The notes beneath the pieces are model-generated. The model worked only from the letters and a program-made list of their open reading frames with translations, searched no databases and was not told the origin of the DNA. Shown piece after piece: positions 25,881 through 34,623 of a stretch of DNA of 64,000 nucleotides. The DNA is from VXNE01 sp965203615 (GTDB lineage Bacteria > Pseudomonadota > Gammaproteobacteria > Pseudomonadales > Azotimanducaceae): assembly GCA_965203615.1 (NCBI GenBank), contig OZ241900.1, forward strand, positions 186,001 through 250,000. Direction: 5' to 3'. Made by a program: the position numbers and the translations under genes. Positions within the stretch are counted from its first letter, which is position 1. Each line of letters starts with the position of its first letter.

Positions 25881-27167
25881 ATGGGAGAGAGGATGGCGAG
25901 CCTGACAGTCGACTCCAAGGATCCGATCGAGTTGCCAGTGCATGCCGCGAGCATCGGCCCCGACGTGATCGATGTGAGCGCACTTACGAATCAGGGGTAC
26001 TTCACGTACGACCCTGGATTCGTCTCGACAGCCTCCTGCAACTCCAACATCACCTACATCGACGGCGACGAGGGCGTCCTGCTGCACTGCGGATACCCCA
26101 TCGAACAGCTTGCCGAACGCTCGGACTTTCTCGAGCTTTGCTACCTGCTGCTGAACGGCGAACTGCCGTCGGCCCCCGAGAAGGACGATTTCCTGCAGGA
26201 CATCGCGCGCCACGGCAAGGTGGATGAACAACTCCGCAACTTCTACAGCGGATTTCGCCGCGACGCGCATCCCATGGCCATGATGTGCGGCGTGGTCGGG
26301 GCGCTGGCAGCCTTCTACCACAACTCCCTCGATATCACCGATGCATCCGACCGGCGCGACACCGCGCATCGCCTGATCGCGAAGATGCCCATCCTGGCCG
26401 CGATGACGTACCGGCACACGTTGGGCCTGCCATTCGTTCACCCGCGGGACGACCTCGGCTACGCCGAGAACTTCCTGCGCATGATGTTCGCGCCGGCGGA
26501 CGGCGACTACGATGTCAACCCGGTCCTCGCGCGCGCATTCGACCGCATATTTCTCCTCCATGCCGACCACGAGCAAAACGCGTCGACATCGACCGTGCGC
26601 CTCGCCGGGTCCACGGGCGCCAATCCCTACGCCTGCATCGCGGCGGGCATTGCCGCGCTCTGGGGACCCGCCCATGGCGGCGCCAACGAAGCGGTGCTCA
26701 ACATGCTTGCCGAAATCGGCACGCCGAACAATATCGACAAGTTCGTCAACAGGGCGAAAGACCCCGACGACCCGTTTCGGATCATGGGATTCGGGCACCG
26801 CGTGTACAAGAACTACGATCCCCGCGCCCGGGTCATGCAACAGACCTGCCGCGAGGTGCTGGACGAACTTGGCGTCGAGAACGATCCCACGCTGCAGATG
26901 GCGCAAAGACTGGAGAAGATCGCGTTGGAGGACGAGTATTTCGTCGACCGGCGGCTATATCCGAACGTGGACTTCTACTCCGGCATCATCCTGCGCGCGA
27001 TAGGCATTCCCGAAGACATGTTCACCGTTGTCTTCGCCACGGGGCGCACCCCGGGATGGATCGCGCACTGGTGCGAAATGGTGGCGGTGCCATACAAGAT
27101 CGGGCGTCCGCGGCAACTCTATACCGGCGAGTCGCGCAGGGACTTCGTTCCGATCGAGGCCCGCTGA
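25881..27167 (+). CDS. gltA: Citrate synthase (type II)
   Basis: Condenses acetyl-CoA and oxaloacetate, the entry step of the TCA cycle. The N-terminal domain (DVIDVSALTNQGYFTYDPGF, ITYIDGDEGVLLHCGYP) is the hexameric, NADH-regulated type. Catalytic residues are visible: His in LWGPAHGGANEAV, His in GFGHRVYKNYDPRA, Asp in NVDFYSGI. It is 428 aa. The ATG 25881 aligns with the E. coli N-terminus; another ATG four codons later has GGGAGAGAGG upstream and is possible. It is separate from the sdh-suc operon and on the other strand. Confidence 0.97.
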   Translation: MGERMASLTVDSKDPIELPVHAASIGPDVIDVSALTNQGYFTYDPGFVSTASCNSNITYIDGDEGVLLHCGYPIEQLAERSDFLELCYLLLNGELPSAPEKDDFLQDIARHGKVDEQLRNFYSGFRRDAHPMAMMCGVVGALAAFYHNSLDITDASDRRDTAHRLIAKMPILAAMTYRHTLGLPFVHPRDDLGYAENFLRMMFAPADGDYDVNPVLARAFDRIFLLHADHEQNASTSTVRLAGSTGANPYACIAAGIAALWGPAHGGANEAVLNMLAEIGTPNNIDKFVNRAKDPDDPFRIMGFGHRVYKNYDPRARVMQQTCREVLDELGVENDPTLQMAQRLEKIALEDEYFVDRRLYPNVDFYSGIILRAIGIPEDMFTVVFATGRTPGWIAHWCEMVAVPYKIGRPRQLYTGESRRDFVPIEAR

Positions 27168-27185
27168 GCCGCTCGCGGCGGAACG

Positions 27186-28082
27186 TCAGCCGCCCGGTGG
27201 GCCGTCGACACGCCGCAGACGTTCCACCAGGCTCGACGTATCCCAGCGCTCGCCGCCCAGGGCCTCCACTTCCGCGTAGAACTGGTCGACAAGCGCGGCC
27301 ACCGGCAACCGCGCTCCGAACTTGCGCGCCGCCGACAGCGTCATGTCCAGGTCCTTGCGCATCCACTTGACGGCAAAGCCGAAGTCGAACTCCCGTTTCG
27401 CCATGGTCTCGGCGCGGTTGTCCATCTGCCAGCACTGCGCCGCCCCCTGGGATATGACGTCGATCACGAGGCCGACGTCAAGGCCCGCCTTTTCCGCAAA
27501 GTGCATGCCTTCCGACAGGCCCTGGATGATCCCCGCAAGACATAGCTGGTTGACCATCTTGGTGAGTTGGCCCGACCCGACATCGCCGATCAGCGTGACC
27601 GCGCGTCCATAGTGCTGCATGACGGGCTCCGCGACAGCGAACGTGCCGGGGTCGCCGCCCACCATGATGGTGAGCTGGCCGTTCTCGGCACCCGCCTGTC
27701 CGCCGCTCACCGGCGCATCGAGGAAACCCGCGCCCCGCTCCGCGGCCTCGCGCGCGAGTTCGCCCGCGAGTTCGGCGGATGCCGTCGTGTGATCAACCAC
27801 GATCGCCCCGCGCTTGACTCCCGCCAAAACGCCGCCGCCGCCGAGCGTAACGCTCCTGACATCGTTGTCGTTTCCGACGCACATGAACACGATGTCCGCG
27901 TCCCGCGCCGCCTCCTGGGGGGTCGGCGCCGCTTCTCCCCCATGCTGCTCAACCCACTGGTCCGCCTGAGAAGTCGTGCGGTTATAAACCCGAACGGCAT
28001 GTCCCGCAGCCGCCAGGTGGCCGGCCATCGGGTAGCCCATGACACCCAGTCCGACAAATGCCAGCTTCTTGTGATCGTCCAT
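27186..28082 (-). CDS. 3-hydroxyisobutyrate dehydrogenase-family oxidoreductase
   Basis: Beta-hydroxyacid dehydrogenase of 298 aa: N-terminal Rossmann motif GLGVMGYPMAGHLAAAGH, substrate motif DAPVSGGQAGAENGQLTIMVGG, and the catalytic Lys in GSGQLTKMVNQ. Candidate substrates are 3-hydroxyisobutyrate, tartronate semialdehyde or glyoxylate; context does not decide. The ATG 28082 is preceded by AGGTGA. In-frame codons upstream only translate repeat array 2 and are not used. It is convergent with gltA (18 bp). Confidence 0.88.
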   Translation of the reverse strand: MDDHKKLAFVGLGVMGYPMAGHLAAAGHAVRVYNRTTSQADQWVEQHGGEAAPTPQEAARDADIVFMCVGNDNDVRSVTLGGGGVLAGVKRGAIVVDHTTASAELAGELAREAAERGAGFLDAPVSGGQAGAENGQLTIMVGGDPGTFAVAEPVMQHYGRAVTLIGDVGSGQLTKMVNQLCLAGIIQGLSEGMHFAEKAGLDVGLVIDVISQGAAQCWQMDNRAETMAKREFDFGFAVKWMRKDLDMTLSAARKFGARLPVAALVDQFYAEVEALGGERWDTSSLVERLRRVDGPPGG

Positions 28083-28540
28083 AGTCACCTGCCCGCCAAT
28101 CCAACTTTCACCATACCGCAAAACCCGGACACACACCGTGGCAAATTCCGGACCGTGGCAAATTCCGGACCATGGCAAATTCTGGCAAATTCCGGACACA
28201 CACCGTCGTGTGCCCCGAGAACGTAGGACAAATTCCGGACACACACCGTCACACTGGCAAATTCCGGACACACACCGTCGTGTGCCCCGAGAACGTAGGA
28301 CAAATTCCGGACACACACCGTCAGGCAGATTTCGGACACATACTGTCCTGTGCCACGAGAACATCGATCTCACCTGCGTGGCCCGCGAACTTCTCCTACA
28401 CACGGCAATCGGCAATTCCGCATGTAGTGGCCCAAAGGTCCGACGCGGGTTACGCACTCCCGGCCCGAGGCATTGATTGTCGGATTGGATCGGTTAGAGT
28501 CGGTGTCAACATGTCCTCTTCGCGGGCATGGGAGGACGCG
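28083..28540. other. Intergenic region holding repeat array 2
   Basis: 458 bp between divergent genes. Its centre is repeat array 2; the remainder (28415-28540) holds the start region of the TPR-TonB gene. Apparent cysteine-rich minus-strand frames here are repeat translations, not genes. Confidence 0.6.
28126..28414. repeat. Repeat array 2 (GGACACACACCGT)
   Basis: Several copies of GCAAATTCCGG lead into two 72-bp units at 28183-28254 and 28255-28326, identical over the first 69 bases. Each unit holds the core GGACACACACCGTC twice and a CACAC/GTGTG inverted repeat. A diverged third copy (28334-28414) ends the array and is about as long as a related segment at 29917-29997. Spacing is too irregular and spacers too similar for CRISPR. 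Confidence 0.85.
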
Positions 28541-29647
28541 ATGGATAGTCGAGGGCTCTTCGCCAGTCTTGTCTTGATGCTGGGCGTCGTCGCTGCTGCC
28601 GACGAGGCCGTGGAAACCGATCCTCAGGTTGAGTTCACGGTGGCATACAAGGCCTATCGCGAGGCCATGGAGGCGTCGCAATTTGCTACCGCCGTTCTGT
28701 ATGCCGAACAGGCTCGCGAACTCGGCGAACAGGTCTTTGCCGACAATGACGAAGTGATGGCGACATTGGCCCTCAACCATGGACTCGCCCTCTCCGAGGC
28801 GGGTTTGAAAAGCGCGGCATACACGGTCTTGAAGGACGCCCGGAAGCTCGTGGAGAAAGCCTTTGGTCGCGAGTCCCCGAGTCTCTTGCAACTCGAGATG
28901 TCATCGTTCAGCAACGCACCGCGGGATGCCGCGCCATGGCACCTGACGAACATGCTGAAACTCGCCCGACAACACTATCCGGAAGACGGCGAGTCGATGG
29001 CCTTGATCAAACTGCACGCGGGCCGCCTGGCCTGGTGGGACCGGCGGGCGTACAGCCTGCTGAGTGAGGCGGCGAACACCTTCGCCCGAACGGGTCAGTC
29101 CGAGCGCGAGGCGCACGCGTTGTTCTATATTGGCAAGATCGATCTCGGTCGCCACAGGTTTCGAGACACCGTCGAGGCGATGTCCCGGGTCGTGGACATG
29201 CTCCCGGCCGAGCACGGGACCGTACTCATGGCGCGCGCCAACCTGGTCGATGCGTACGAAAATCTCGGTGAGAGCGAGCGAGCCACCGAGCACTGCCTGG
29301 CGATCGGGCGGACGACGCCCTGGGGAGGAACCGCGGACTACCAGCCACTGTTCAAGCGTCCGCCAGTTTACCCCCGCGCCGCGCAAGTCCGGGGCCTCGA
29401 GGGGTATGTGCTGCTGGAGTTCAGCGTGGACGACATGGGCTTCGTGCGCGACCCCTCCGTCGTCGAATCAGGGCCCGGCCGCGGAAGCGGCGCCAGCGCC
29501 GCGCAATACGTCGGGGATTTGGAAGCCGCCGCGATCACGGCTGCCAAGAGATTCCGCTACGCGCCAAGGTTCGTCGACGGAAAACCGGTAACAGTGGATG
29601 GCGTAAGAAACCTGATCAAGTTCGAACTCGAACCGATGTCGCCCTGA
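28541..29647 (+). CDS. Exported TPR protein with TonB-like C-terminal domain
   Basis: 368 aa. An N-terminal signal sequence (MDSRGLFASLVLMLGVVAAA) is followed by helical TPR-like repeats (about 35-250) and a C-terminal TonB box-binding fold (about 275-365: PPVYPRAAQVRGLEGYVLLE ... AKRFRYAPRF). TonB C-terminal domains normally touch outer-membrane receptors; here the usual Pro-rich spacer is replaced by TPRs. Function is unknown: a periplasmic adaptor is the simplest idea. GGAGG seven bases upstream fixes the ATG at 28541. Confidence 0.8.
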   Translation: MDSRGLFASLVLMLGVVAAADEAVETDPQVEFTVAYKAYREAMEASQFATAVLYAEQARELGEQVFADNDEVMATLALNHGLALSEAGLKSAAYTVLKDARKLVEKAFGRESPSLLQLEMSSFSNAPRDAAPWHLTNMLKLARQHYPEDGESMALIKLHAGRLAWWDRRAYSLLSEAANTFARTGQSEREAHALFYIGKIDLGRHRFRDTVEAMSRVVDMLPAEHGTVLMARANLVDAYENLGESERATEHCLAIGRTTPWGGTADYQPLFKRPPVYPRAAQVRGLEGYVLLEFSVDDMGFVRDPSVVESGPGRGSGASAAQYVGDLEAAAITAAKRFRYAPRFVDGKPVTVDGVRNLIKFELEPMSP

Positions 29648-30086
29648 TACCGGCTCCAGGTACACGGACAGGAATCGCGGCCGGCGCCACCGAAGACCCA
29701 TCGAGGGATTGCGGCCGTGGTCCGCGTGTTTCTCGAATCCACTTCCCAAATCCTTCCATGGTGGTGATGTGCGTCCCGAATCCGGACGCAAATCGGGACA
29801 CGGACGCGGACGCAAATCGGGAGGTCGCAAATCGGGACACACACCGTTACGGACGCAAATCGGGACACACACCGTTACATGCGCAATCGGGACAAATCCG
29901 GACACGGGACAAATCCGGACACACAACGTCATGTGGCACAAGCACACCAATCTCACCGGTTTGAGACTGCGAAGTTCTCTTACACACAGCATCGGCGATA
30001 TAGGCAATGACGCGGCGGCGATCGCACGCACGCTTTGCCGCTCGGTGCCATCGACCTCGCGCGCGACACCGACCACACTTCCCGTC
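29648..30086. other. Intergenic region holding repeat array 3
   Basis: 439 bp between the TPR-TonB gene and the RAYT-type transposase gene. Most of it (29756-29997) is repeat array 3. The last 90 bp are GC-rich leader for the transposase gene; no other gene is seen. Confidence 0.6.
29756..29997. repeat. Repeat array 3 upstream of the RAYT gene
   Basis: Starts with CCATGGTGGT and a 28-base segment (29756-29783) that recurs with three mismatches at 31234-31261, beyond the transposase gene. Continues with repeated GGACGCAAATCGGGACACA units and GGACAAATCCGGACACA units. Ends with an 81-bp segment (29917-29997) related to 28334-28414 at the end of array 2. Confidence 0.85.
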
Positions 30087-31007
30087 ATGGCAACGCCCAG
30101 ACACATGCTGGTCGACGGCCAACAGGCCTGCGACTATCACCTCGCCTCCCGTTGCGTACGTCGCGCATGGCTCTGCGGCCGGGACAAACGCTCAGGCAAG
30201 GACTACTCGCACCGCCGCCGTTGGCTCGTCGACCGACTGCTCCTATTGGCACAGTGCTTTGCAGTGGAGATTTACGCTTATGCAATCATGAGCAATCATT
30301 TCCACATCGTCCTGCACTACGATCCCAACGCCTGTCTCGCCTGGAGCGATGAAGAGGTCGCGAGGCGCTGGACTGAGGCGTTTCCGCCGAGAGTTCGCCA
30401 AGGCGAGGTCGACGCAGCCAAAGAGGCGGCTTGCGAACAACTCCTCCGCGACCCCGTACGCCTATCCCGGGCGAGGCGCACGTTGGGCTCGCTGTCGCAT
30501 TTTATGAAGCACCTCAAGCAGCCTATCGCGCGGCGCGCCAACATCGAGGACGGCTGTGACGGGCATTTTTTCGAGCAACGCTTCTATTCCGGCGCGCTCC
30601 TCAGCGAGAAGGCCATGCTTGCGGCCATGGCCTACGTCGACCTGAACCCGGTGCGCGCGCGACTGGCGCAACGCATCGAGCAATGTCGCGAAGCGTCTGT
30701 TAGCGCCCGCCTGAAAGAGAATAGTACGGCCGCCCTGGCCGCCTACTTACGGCCCATCGCCTCTGGTCTCTCACGGCCAACTGTGCCGCACGTCGCCGTA
30801 TCGCTGGCCGATTACCTCGACCTTTTGCGCGTCATGGCGGCCGCACAGGCAACTCCCCCAACCGAGCCCACCGACCCCGTGGCACGATGGATTGCCCGCA
30901 CATCCGCCCTCCGCAAGCGCCAGCGAGCCTATGGGCCCATCGAATCACTACGACAGTGGACCGCCCAACGCGGCTTCCAGCTGCGCGAGACACCTCTGCC
31001 TAGCTGA
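30087..31007 (+). CDS. REP-associated tyrosine transposase (RAYT, Y1_Tnp/HUH family)
   Basis: 306 aa. A single-strand DNA transposase-like protein of the IS200/IS605 superfamily. The HUH motif is H71-F-H73 in AYAIMSNHFHIVLHYD; SRCVRRAWLCG near the N-terminus and FFEQRFYSGALLSEKAMLAA then AYVDLNPVRA are typical of the domesticated RAYT branch. The catalytic Tyr is probably in one of these last segments. RAYTs are not flanked by IS ends but act on REP palindromes; here repeat arrays 3 and 4 flank the gene. The ATG 30087 is where homologues start. Confidence 0.88.
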   Translation: MATPRHMLVDGQQACDYHLASRCVRRAWLCGRDKRSGKDYSHRRRWLVDRLLLLAQCFAVEIYAYAIMSNHFHIVLHYDPNACLAWSDEEVARRWTEAFPPRVRQGEVDAAKEAACEQLLRDPVRLSRARRTLGSLSHFMKHLKQPIARRANIEDGCDGHFFEQRFYSGALLSEKAMLAAMAYVDLNPVRARLAQRIEQCREASVSARLKENSTAALAAYLRPIASGLSRPTVPHVAVSLADYLDLLRVMAAAQATPPTEPTDPVARWIARTSALRKRQRAYGPIESLRQWTAQRGFQLRETPLPS

Positions 31008-31152
31008 CCCGAGCGCCCCTTCCGCAGCCTCTGGTTCACCACCTCGGGATCGCGTCTGGGGCGGATCGCGTGATAAGCCTCGCACGCATCGCCAACAATA
31101 TCCCCGCGACTCAATCGAAAACGACCCAGGCCTCTAGCTCTCGATGCGTCCT

Positions 31153-31261
31153 ACCCGACCATGTGTGTCCGCATTCCATACCAACCCGACCATGTGTGTC
31201 CGCATTCCATAACCCGACCATGTGTGTCTACCACCATGGTGGTTATGTGTGTCCCGAATCC
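31153..31261. repeat. Repeat array 4 downstream of the RAYT gene
   Basis: Two full copies (31153-31180 and 31184-31211) and a partial third (from 31212) of a 28-bp unit with the core ACCATGTGTGTCCGCATTCC. It is closed by the palindrome ACCACCATGGTGGT and the 28-base segment shared with array 3 (31234-31261). The TGTGTGTCC core is in the opposite orientation to arrays 2 and 3. Confidence 0.85.
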
Positions 31262-31276
31262 AGATAATCGACGGCC

Positions 31277-32644
31277 ATGTCGCGCAGATCATTACCCAGT
31301 GTCGACACCGTGCTGTCGGACGCGCTCATCGGGCCCGTCATCGCGCGGTGGGGACTGCAGGTCGTCAAGGACGCCGTGCGCCACCTCCAGGAGGAAGCGC
31401 GGGCCAGCGAGGTTCCCGACTGGGCAACCCGATCTTCGGACTACGCCGCAGCGATAGAAGACTGGATCACCACCCGCGTCGGACATGGTTACCAGCGGGT
31501 ATTCAACCTCACGGGGACGGTCATCCACACCAACCTCGGCCGCTCCGTCCTGAGCGCGGAGGCGATGGCGGCGGCAGCGGCGGCGGCCACTGCGCCAGTC
31601 ACGCTGGAGTATGACCTGGGCACCGGCCGGCGCGGCACCCGCGAAGGCATAGTCACGCACAGGCTGAAGCTCCTGACCGGGGCGGAAGCGGCCACGGTGG
31701 TCAACAACAATGCCGCCGCCGTGATGCTCGTGCTCAACACCCTGGCGCTCGATCGATCCATTCCCGTATCGCGGGGCGAGTTGATCGAGATCGGCGGCAG
31801 CTTCCGCATCCCCGACATCATGGCGCGCTCCGGCAGCCGCCTGATCGAGGTGGGCACCACCAACCGCACCCATCTCCGCGACTATGAGAATGCGATCGAC
31901 GACTCCACCGCATTGCTGCTGAAGGTCCATCCGAGCAACTACCACATCGAGGGATTCGCCAAGTCGGTGAGCGAAAAAGAACTCGTCCGCCTCGGCCGCG
32001 CGCGCGACCTGCCGGTCTGCATCGACCTCGGCAGCGGCACCCTCCTCGACCTGGAGCGGTTCGGCCTGCCGCATGAGCCGACACCCCGCGAGATGATCGC
32101 GGCGGGCGTGGATCTCGTGACGTTCTCCGGCGACAAACTGCTCGGCGGCGTCCAGGCCGGCATCGTCGTCGGCCGCGCCGACCTCGTGGCGCAACTCGAC
32201 AGCAACCCGATGAAGCGCGCGCTGCGCGCGGACAAGATCACCCTCGCGATACTCGACGCGACACTGCGCGCGTACGAAGACGAAACCACCGTCGCCGAGC
32301 GCATCCCCCTGCTTGCCACGCTGACGACGCCGCTTGAGGAACTCGATTCCCGTGCCGCCGCGATATCGGAGACACTGGCGGGCCGCATCGACGATTCGTT
32401 GTCCATCAGCATCGAGGCATCGCAATGCCAGCTTGGCAGCGGCGCCCTGCCCGACCAGCACGTGCCGAGCCGAGCCGTCGCCATCTCCGGGCCGGGACGA
32501 GCGATCGGGCAACTCTCCGCCAAGTTCCGCCGTCTGCCCATTCCCGTGATCTCACGCCGGCAATCCGGACGGCTCTGGCTCGACATGCGGTGCGCCGAGC
32601 CGCTGGACGAACTGATCGCCTCGCTCAAGTCCCTGTCGACGTGA
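31277..32644 (+). CDS. selA: L-seryl-tRNA(Sec) selenium transferase
   Basis: PLP enzyme that converts Ser-tRNA(Sec) to Sec-tRNA(Sec) using selenophosphate. The N-terminal domain (PSVDTVLSDA) is followed by the fold-type I core: NLTGTVIHTNLGR, VNNNAAAVMLVLNTLA, and the PLP Lys in TFSGDKLLGGVQAGIV. It is 455 aa, typical. It overlaps selB by 4 bp and lies upstream of the tRNA itself. selD (selenophosphate synthetase) is not in the window. Confidence 0.97.
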   Translation: MSRRSLPSVDTVLSDALIGPVIARWGLQVVKDAVRHLQEEARASEVPDWATRSSDYAAAIEDWITTRVGHGYQRVFNLTGTVIHTNLGRSVLSAEAMAAAAAAATAPVTLEYDLGTGRRGTREGIVTHRLKLLTGAEAATVVNNNAAAVMLVLNTLALDRSIPVSRGELIEIGGSFRIPDIMARSGSRLIEVGTTNRTHLRDYENAIDDSTALLLKVHPSNYHIEGFAKSVSEKELVRLGRARDLPVCIDLGSGTLLDLERFGLPHEPTPREMIAAGVDLVTFSGDKLLGGVQAGIVVGRADLVAQLDSNPMKRALRADKITLAILDATLRAYEDETTVAERIPLLATLTTPLEELDSRAAAISETLAGRIDDSLSISIEASQCQLGSGALPDQHVPSRAVAISGPGRAIGQLSAKFRRLPIPVISRRQSGRLWLDMRCAEPLDELIASLKSLST

Positions 32645-34506
32645 TCGTCACGCTCGCCGGCCACGTCGATCACGGCAAGACCGCCGTCGTCCGGGCGTTG
32701 ACCGGCGTCGACACCGACCGGCTCGCCGAAGAACGGCGCCGCGGCCTGACCATAGACCTCGGCTTCGCGTACGCCGACATCGGCGGTGCGCGCATCGGTT
32801 TCGTCGACGTGCCGGGACACCGCCGCTTCATTCACAACATGGTGGCCGGTGTCGCGCGGAACCAGTACGCGCTTCTCGTCGTCGCCGCCGACGACGGCGT
32901 CATGCCGCAGACGGTGGAACACCTGCAGATCCTGAAGCTCCTCGGCCTGCGCCAGGGCATCGTCGCGCTGAACAAGATCGACCGCAGCGAGCCTGACCAT
33001 ATTGCCGCGGTTCGCGAGGATATCCGGACGCTCATGGCGGACTCGTTCCTGCGCGATGCCGAGATCGTTGAAGTCTCGTGCACCGACGGCCGCGGCGTCG
33101 ATACGCTCCGTGCACATCTGCAACAGGCAGGCGAAGCCTACGCAACCACTGTCGAGGACCGGGCTTTCCGGCTCGCCGTCGACCGCGTCTTCTCGCTCCG
33201 GGGTGTCGGCGTCGTAGCCACCGGTACCGTGGTTTCCGGCGCGACCCGTACCGACGACCGGCTGGCAATAGCGGCAACCGGTCGACCGCTGCGCGTCCGC
33301 GGGCTGTTCGTTCAGGACACCCCGGCCGAACAGGCCGTCGAGGGTGACCGGGTCGCGCTGAATGTCTCGGGTGCGCGCCTCGATGATCTTTCACGGGGCG
33401 ACTGGATCGTCGCGGAGTCCACGGCGGACACGACTCGCCACGCAACCGTGGAGCTTGGGGTTGTAGAGGACTTTCCCCGCGCCGTGCGTCACTGGGCGCC
33501 GATCCATGTGTATGCCGCGACCAGCCACAGCCAGGGAAGAATCAGCCTGCTGGAACCCTCTCCCGTGGAACCCGGCGCTACCGCTGCCATAGACATCGTG
33601 CTGACGGAACCGGCGCACATCAAGGTCGGCGACCGCCTGATCCTGCGCGACCAGGATCTCGACCGAACCCTCGGCGGGGGCACGGTTATCGATGTCGAAG
33701 CGCCCCACGGCCGCCGCCGGACCCAGGACCGGCTTGACCGCATCGCCGCGTTACGCGGTGCGTCCACGGACGATGCCCTCGCCGCACTGACCCGACGTGA
33801 TGCCGTGGACGCGAATACGTTTCAGAGCAACTGGAACCTGACGGCGAACGCCATGCACGAACTCGTGCAGCGATCGGGACTGATCGAGCACGGCGAACAC
33901 ATCGTGCATCCGGAACTTGCGCGCACAACCGAGCGCGCGGTTGTCGACACGCTGGCCAAACATCATGAAACCGAGCGCGAAAGCGGCGGCATGCCGCTGC
34001 AATCCATCGCTGACGCGCTCGGCGTGTCGATGACGATTACGCGCATCGCCATCGAGAACCTGACCGAATCCGGCGAAGTTCGCGCCCAGTCCGGCAGCTA
34101 TGCATTGGCCGAACACAGTGCCGAGATCCCGCAGGCCCTGGCGGCCCTGTTCGATCGCATCGAACCGCTCCTGGACTCGGCCCAACCCGCGAGCCTCGGC
34201 GACGTCGCCAAGCGGCTGCGGACGCCGCTGCCGGCCCTGGAGCGCAACATGCGCGCATTGGCTGCCCTCGGCCTGTGCCAGCGCGTCAGCCCCAACCGCT
34301 ATTTTCTGAACGCACGTTTGCGCGCCATGGCCGACATCGTGCTGGACCTGCCGGACGGCTTCACCGTGCGCCAGTTCCGCGACGCCTCCGGCATGGGGCG
34401 CAACGTCGTCATCGAAGTCCTGGAGCACTTCGACCGCAAGGGTTTCACCCGCCGTCAGGGCGACACCCGCCGCGTCGTGGGCGATCCAGACCAAGTGCTA
34501 GACTGA
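32641..34506 (+). CDS. selB: Selenocysteine-specific elongation factor
   Basis: GTPase that brings Sec-tRNA(Sec) to in-frame UGA codons flagged by a SECIS hairpin. G1 GHVDHGKT (residues 7-14), G3 DVPGHRRF, G4 NKID; EF-Tu-like domains 2-3; then C-terminal winged-helix domains (about 430-620) that bind SECIS RNA. It is 621 aa. The GTG start overlaps the selA stop as GTGA, a coupled arrangement. selC follows 5 bp after its stop. Confidence 0.97.
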   Translation: MIVTLAGHVDHGKTAVVRALTGVDTDRLAEERRRGLTIDLGFAYADIGGARIGFVDVPGHRRFIHNMVAGVARNQYALLVVAADDGVMPQTVEHLQILKLLGLRQGIVALNKIDRSEPDHIAAVREDIRTLMADSFLRDAEIVEVSCTDGRGVDTLRAHLQQAGEAYATTVEDRAFRLAVDRVFSLRGVGVVATGTVVSGATRTDDRLAIAATGRPLRVRGLFVQDTPAEQAVEGDRVALNVSGARLDDLSRGDWIVAESTADTTRHATVELGVVEDFPRAVRHWAPIHVYAATSHSQGRISLLEPSPVEPGATAAIDIVLTEPAHIKVGDRLILRDQDLDRTLGGGTVIDVEAPHGRRRTQDRLDRIAALRGASTDDALAALTRRDAVDANTFQSNWNLTANAMHELVQRSGLIEHGEHIVHPELARTTERAVVDTLAKHHETERESGGMPLQSIADALGVSMTITRIAIENLTESGEVRAQSGSYALAEHSAEIPQALAALFDRIEPLLDSAQPASLGDVAKRLRTPLPALERNMRALAALGLCQRVSPNRYFLNARLRAMADIVLDLPDGFTVRQFRDASGMGRNVVIEVLEHFDRKGFTRRQGDTRRVVGDPDQVLD

Positions 34507-34511
34507 CACGC

Positions 34512-34605
34512 GGAAGAGCATCGCCTCCGGTGGGGCGCGCGGCCTTCAAAGCCGTTGAGACGCGCAGAACGTGTCTGGTGGGTTCGACTCCTACCTCTTC
34601 CGCCA
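34512..34605 (+). tRNA. selC: tRNA-Sec (anticodon UCA)
   Basis: Reads UGA as selenocysteine. GGAAGAG acceptor strand, six-pair D stem (CGCCTC/GGGGCG), anticodon stem GCGGC/GCCGT around loop CTTCAAA with anticodon TCA, a long variable arm with about seven pairs (AGACGCG/CGTGTCT), T loop TTCGACT, G discriminator and encoded CCA. Acceptor plus T stem sum to only 12 pairs (7+5) by direct count, where bacterial tRNA-Sec usually has 13 (8+5). The 3' end forms attL of the island. Confidence 0.95.
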
Positions 34606-34606
34606 C
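34583..34606 (+). other. attL, 24-bp direct repeat in the selC 3' end
   Basis: The T loop to CCA part of selC (TTCGACTCC ... CGCCAC). An identical 24-bp copy is at 44065-44088. Integration of this kind restores the tRNA gene. It marks the left edge of the island. Confidence 0.92.
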
Positions 34607-34623
34607 CCCTGAAAGCCCGAATC

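Noticed and set aside
28126..28414. CRISPR array
   Set aside because: Repeat units vary in length, the spacers are themselves repeated, and no cas gene is near. The core is shared with arrays around a RAYT-type gene.
28083..28457. Cysteine-rich N-terminal extension of the 3-hydroxyisobutyrate dehydrogenase-like gene
   Set aside because: The frame stays open through repeat array 2 by chance; a good ribosome-binding site and the normal family start are at 28082.
30087..31007. Ordinary IS200/IS605 insertion sequence
   Set aside because: The protein is about twice the length of IS200 TnpA, there is no tnpB, and no IS-type left/right ends; it fits the RAYT branch.
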